Source: Strigops habroptila (lineage: Eukaryota; Chordata; Aves; Psittaciformes; Psittacidae). Taken from it: a stretch of 64,000 bases of DNA. The stretch is from the NCBI RefSeq assembly GCF_004027225.2, contig NC_044278.2, forward strand, positions 97,642,743-97,706,742, written 5' to 3'. The position numbers and the translations under genes are program-made. The notes under the pieces were generated by a model. The model saw nothing but the letters and a program-made list of their open reading frames with translations, was not told the origin of the DNA and made no database searches. The stretch's first letter is position 1, and the number at the start of each line of letters is the position of its first letter. Positions 59,923 to 64,000 of the stretch are shown here, piece by piece.

Positions 59923-62900
59923 TCAGGAGAAAAAGTTGGTCAGCACAGTGTCTGTGGATATTCTGAGTCTGATCATATCATTTTTACCTGGGTGAGAAGT
60001 CCCTCCATGCAAACATTTCCAAAATAACTTGTATAATAGAGATACATGACAGGGCCCTTAAGATTAGCCTTGACTTTAGCTCTGCCTTGAAGAAGAAGTG
60101 GGACAACAACATTATTGCCGAGAGAGAATCACAAAGACTCGATATAGTTTTATAGTTTCTCCACCTTTACAGGAGGTTGGAATTATTACTGGAATTCAGC
60201 CACAACTCACCACTCCACACTCCACTGCAGCTCTTATTCTGATTAACTAGTTAAAGTATCAAGGTCCTGCTTTCTCTAGAAAGTGCGAGAGATCTGCACA
60301 GGTCAGTAACTTACACACATATATAGTTAAGGTCTCCATAAGATGAGCTTAGTGTAGAAGAAGCATTTCTATTTCTATACTCTGCAAAAGTCATAGCAGT
60401 AAGTTTGGCCCACAGTAAAAACTAACAGCACTTTGGCAAAGCTAGCACGCAATCCAAAGTATTACAAACTGCTTCAGAGAAAACAGACATGAAAAGCAGT
60501 TCAAAGTAATGCCTAATCCTTATAAAGTGTTAGGAGCATGAATCAATATTAATACTGAGCTATTTCTGATCATCCATAGCAAGAATGTTCACTAGATGTG
60601 AATGACATGCTTCATATGTCCATTTCCCTCACGTTTACTGTCTTATAAATAGCCCAGAGTTCTTTAGTTGAATTTCTAAAAGATGTTCGTGATAGCAAAC
60701 AAACTAGTCCACATCTACTAAAATCTTGCAGCTTTTCCTATGAGAAGACATTCATTGTGAGCTTGTAATTGCAAAACAACCATGCCTCATAGGTAAGAGA
60801 AAACCTATTCCCCTCCCCTTTTGTTTCTTTTTAAACTTTTCACCAGCTAGCAATGAACCTTTATCGATAGCCAAATAGCCAAATTTTCAGAAGATAAATA
60901 TGTTGCACTTTTGAGCTGGCACTTCACCTTTGAGACAGAATTCCACAGAGACAAATCCTGAACCTTTTTTAATGTCCAGACTGTGCCAGACTTATTTCTT
61001 GTCAAATCTCATGAGCAGTGAAAGTGATTGTGGATAGCCATCTTCTCATTCACACCACACAAAGATTACTTCCAAGGCCTATAAATAGGACTTAACTGTA
61101 GGACAAACTTTATCTATTGTTCAAAATCAGAGAGTGATTTTCTCCATTAAAATGATCAAAAGCCTCTGAGGATGGTACAGCTCTTACACACACCACCAGG
61201 TATTTCTCATTAGTGAAAGACCCTGACAGTTCCCACTCAGCCTTAGGATTTTCTTTGTGGTAATAAACAGGAACACCTGCACCTGGTTCTTCTATTAGTG
61301 GCTATCTGAACACGTTCCAAGCTCTTTAAAATCTGCTTTTCAGGTGCATTTAACCTCTGCAGGGAGATAAAGGGGACCAATTCTATACTCTGAAAAAGTG
61401 AAGTAGAAGAGTCTTTTGTTTTCTTTATTGGTACACACATTTTCTTCTTTCTTTGTAGACAGAACTAATTTTAACCTGACAAAGCTTTCTGTAAAGAACA
61501 ATAAGTATTCCCCACATTCCTGCCAAGGCTGCTGTGAAAAAGAAAAAAAAGGGGGGGGGGGGGGGAGTGGAGCCTGAGCATTTAACTAATTATATTACAT
61601 TCAAAAGCAGGTTTGTTTTCAAACAAATTCTTGTAAGCAGGGTTTTGAACAAGTCCTTGGCAGCTTTGTACCATGAGCTAAACATCAAGATCAAACAACA
61701 GCGAGTAGGTAGTACAGTACTACAACATATAATATTGACGGGAGGGGGAAGTGCCTGTTGGGGAAGGTATTCGCAAAGGTTAACATTAGCCCCTGCAGGC
61801 TAATACCTCAACAGCTTTCTCTATGCAGTAAAGAGAGACAGGCTCCTGCAGAGGATGATTCAGAACTGAAGATTCATTTAGCTACTCTGAATCTCTCTCT
61901 GGATGACTCCCACTTCCATTAACTTCAAAAATAGTTTGCAGAGATTAGCTGCCAAAAGACCATGCTAGCCTTTGTGAATACTCCCCAGTATTTACCTGCC
62001 ATCAGTAGGAACAGTGGCTGAAATTCACTACTGAGATGTACAGTCAGGTATACTGTATTTAAATCTGAACATTATGTATTGCACAAGGACTGAATTTTAC
62101 CCAGCTGGTGCTTACAGCTCCTGCTAGAATCACTGAAACACAGCGCTGCTAGGATGACTGCAGGATTTAGATTTTTCCACTGCCCCATTAAGTGCTCTGT
62201 TTGATGGCCACCCACATGCTGCCGTACAAAGGACTGCTGCAACCCCAGCACCTTCCACATCCACTGCACTCTGCAGGCATACTGGCACAGCTTCTCTCTT
62301 GCTCCAACTGCTCACTGTATTACTGGAGCAGCAGCAAGGCCTGGGTTTTCACCATTAACTTAACCATGAAAAAGAAAAATTCTTAGCTTTGAGACCTGCT
62401 GTCAACGATTTTTATGCTTATTATTTAGTAGAAACAAGAGAGGAAAATGCTCTTCTAATCTCAAAAAAAAAAAAGTTGGATTTTGTGACTTGGGAACACA
62501 AGGAAAAAAGCCATACAACTGAGAATTATTAGCAGAGCCACTTCCTAACTCCTCCAGTTCGTTTGTACTTCATCAGATCAATGTACTTCCAATGCTGAAA
62601 AATTTCCATGGTATCTTCAAATTCTAATAATTGATTTGAGAAAAATAAGACTTCTATAACACTGTATAAACCAAAAGAATTATTGCAGCTTTTTAAAAGT
62701 TTTGGTGGCACATTTCACGTTTATGGTTCTCCCAAAATTAGTTCACAGGATATCTTTGTAATTAGACCCACCATCCTTTTACAAATGTAAAATACAGAAA
62801 AAAGACCCTTTAAACTGACTTCAGCAAAGGCGTGATAAAGATAATCACAAACAAAAGAAGCCTTTAATTTAACACCAGTCAAATTATAATCACAGCCAAA

Positions 62901-63700
62901 GACAAGATAAACTCCAGGTAGAGTTGACTTGTAAAGTATGCTTTGAAGTTTTGTTAGACAAGCCAGCACAGCACTTTTCACCACCTGGTGACAACTCCCA
63001 AGCCCTAGGAAGGTTGGTTCTAAACTTAATTTTTTTCCCATACAACCATGTCAAACATAACTTAACAAAATGAGCTTGCAAATGTCAAATCAACTTGCAA
63101 ACATCTGCTAAGCACATTTTACCACTGAAATTAAGGCTCTTCACCAAACAGAAAAGTTATGTTCAGATTTTAGAGACCACATGGCAACAAAGTTGTAATT
63201 AACACAGAAAGAACTACAAACACCACTTACTGTTCCAAATAAACAAATCCTTTGCATGTTACATACACTACTTTCAATGCAGTATGTCAAACACTTTATG
63301 CTGTTATTACCTAAGTAACACTGTAAGAAATGTTAGCCACCACCTGAAATTAGTTTTACGTAACTCTCTTTTAGATAAGCATCAGAGCACCTTAAGTTTC
63401 AAAATGCATTTAATCACGATGGTCTTTTGAAAACTATATTGTACCTTTAGACAAAGAAAAAAAAATGTTTGTGTTTGTTATATTCCAGTATCAGGTGGTT
63501 TTTCAGGCAGTGAAGAGATCTGCAGACAAAATTTACAAGCAATTAATTTGGCTCACCCTAATATATCATGGCATTAGATTAATAGAAACTATGCCCTCTG
63601 CCCCTTAAGGGCAGTGTTCTGTAGAAGTCTGCATAATGAGAATCTTTTAGCTTGAAATGAATCTCAAAGCATGTTGATTAGAAGGTTAAAGGGCAGAGTT
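59923..63700. other. Unique AT-rich sequence, no gene recognised
   Basis: No exon, RNA gene or transposon supported. A G run lies at 61551-61565. Open frames are short and motif-free. Confidence 0.55.
61551..61565. repeat. Poly-G run next to A-rich tract
   Basis: Fifteen G directly follow 'aaaaagaaaaaaaa'. This is the longest G run in the window. Confidence 0.9.
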
Positions 63701-63744
63701 TTTAATTATTGTTGAAATCTAATTAAGAATATGAGAGAGAAAAA

Positions 63745-64000
63745 AGTTTGCACTTGTTTTTTTCATACAATTGTTTATTAAAATAAAGGAAAATCCAGAA
63801 TTTTACAATTCATCTTAAGAGCTGGAAAATGTTTATAGTCATATATCACTTTCAGAAGAGTTTTCCTCTATGAACTCAATTTACACCCCCTCAGAAGGGC
63901 ATTTTGTACTTCTGCACCACCTGACACATTATCTGAACATCGTTCTAAAGCACGATTATTGCACAGGACAGTTGTATTTGTGACAATACTTATTTAACCA
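63745..64000 (-). other. Possible end of a 3' UTR (weak)
   Basis: Read on the minus strand, the last bases run into 'ccagaattttacaattcatc'-complement sequence and then 'tttattttaataaacaattgtatgaaaaaaac'. The AATAAA hexamer corresponds to 63774-63779 and is followed by a TTGTATG word that could act as a GU-rich downstream element. Such AT-rich sequence can produce AATAAA by chance, and no coding exon is inside the window. If real, the gene lies beyond position 64000 on the minus strand. Confidence 0.18.

Overview
This window looks like a gene-poor stretch of a bird nuclear genome, either intergenic or deep intronic. The bird call rests on two repeat types. There are many CR1 LINE fragments whose 3' ends carry the avian signature (a 'ctagatgacctt-aaggtcccttccaaccc-aaccattctatgattctatg' type tail). 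There are also three copies of an endogenous-retrovirus LTR that begins TGTCCTGG/TGTCCTAG/TGTGCTGG and ends near CCACGACA, a form I associate with birds outside the chicken lineage. The background is AT-rich, with long A and T runs and no dense coding signal. Open frames are short, mostly 60-130 codons, as expected by chance, except where they cross CR1 ORF2. I found no host exon, RNA gene, CRISPR array or operon-like structure that I can defend.

Layout: 1-7872 is unique sequence. A 5'-truncated CR1 (+) lies at 7873-8832. A complete solo LTR with perfect 5-bp target duplications lies at 9141-9713 and is the youngest-looking element. A CR1 reverse-transcriptase fragment (+) lies at 11908-12346. 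A long unique stretch follows to 25497, with one probable ancient repeat near 16.0 kb. An older LTR (25498-26121) is followed by another CR1 (+) at 26265-26934. Unique sequence then runs to 34.6 kb, with a probable ancient repeat near 31.5 kb. A minus-strand CR1 cluster covers 34651-35117, with another piece at 35634-35781. A decayed provirus lies at 40216-42281: end of the 5' LTR, a primer-binding site resembling the lysine-tRNA type, a leader made of a degenerate ~48-bp repeat, and a nearly complete 3' LTR. No gag, pol or env is recognisable. CR1 pieces (-) follow at 45046-45308, 45513-45667, 49112-49700 and 54832-54870, then one on + at 59566-59922. The last 300 bases read on the minus strand resemble the end of a 3' UTR, but this is weak.

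Nothing here forms a working gene set. The most useful observations are the three-way LTR comparison (a shared ATTCCATACCA box and a CRE-like site in different stages of CpG decay upstream of TATA), the internally repeated leader of the provirus, a tight cluster of perfect hairpins at 44761-44817, CR1 fragments that have lost their 3' ends, and an isolated GC-rich block at 50143-50430. I see no convincing new biological system.
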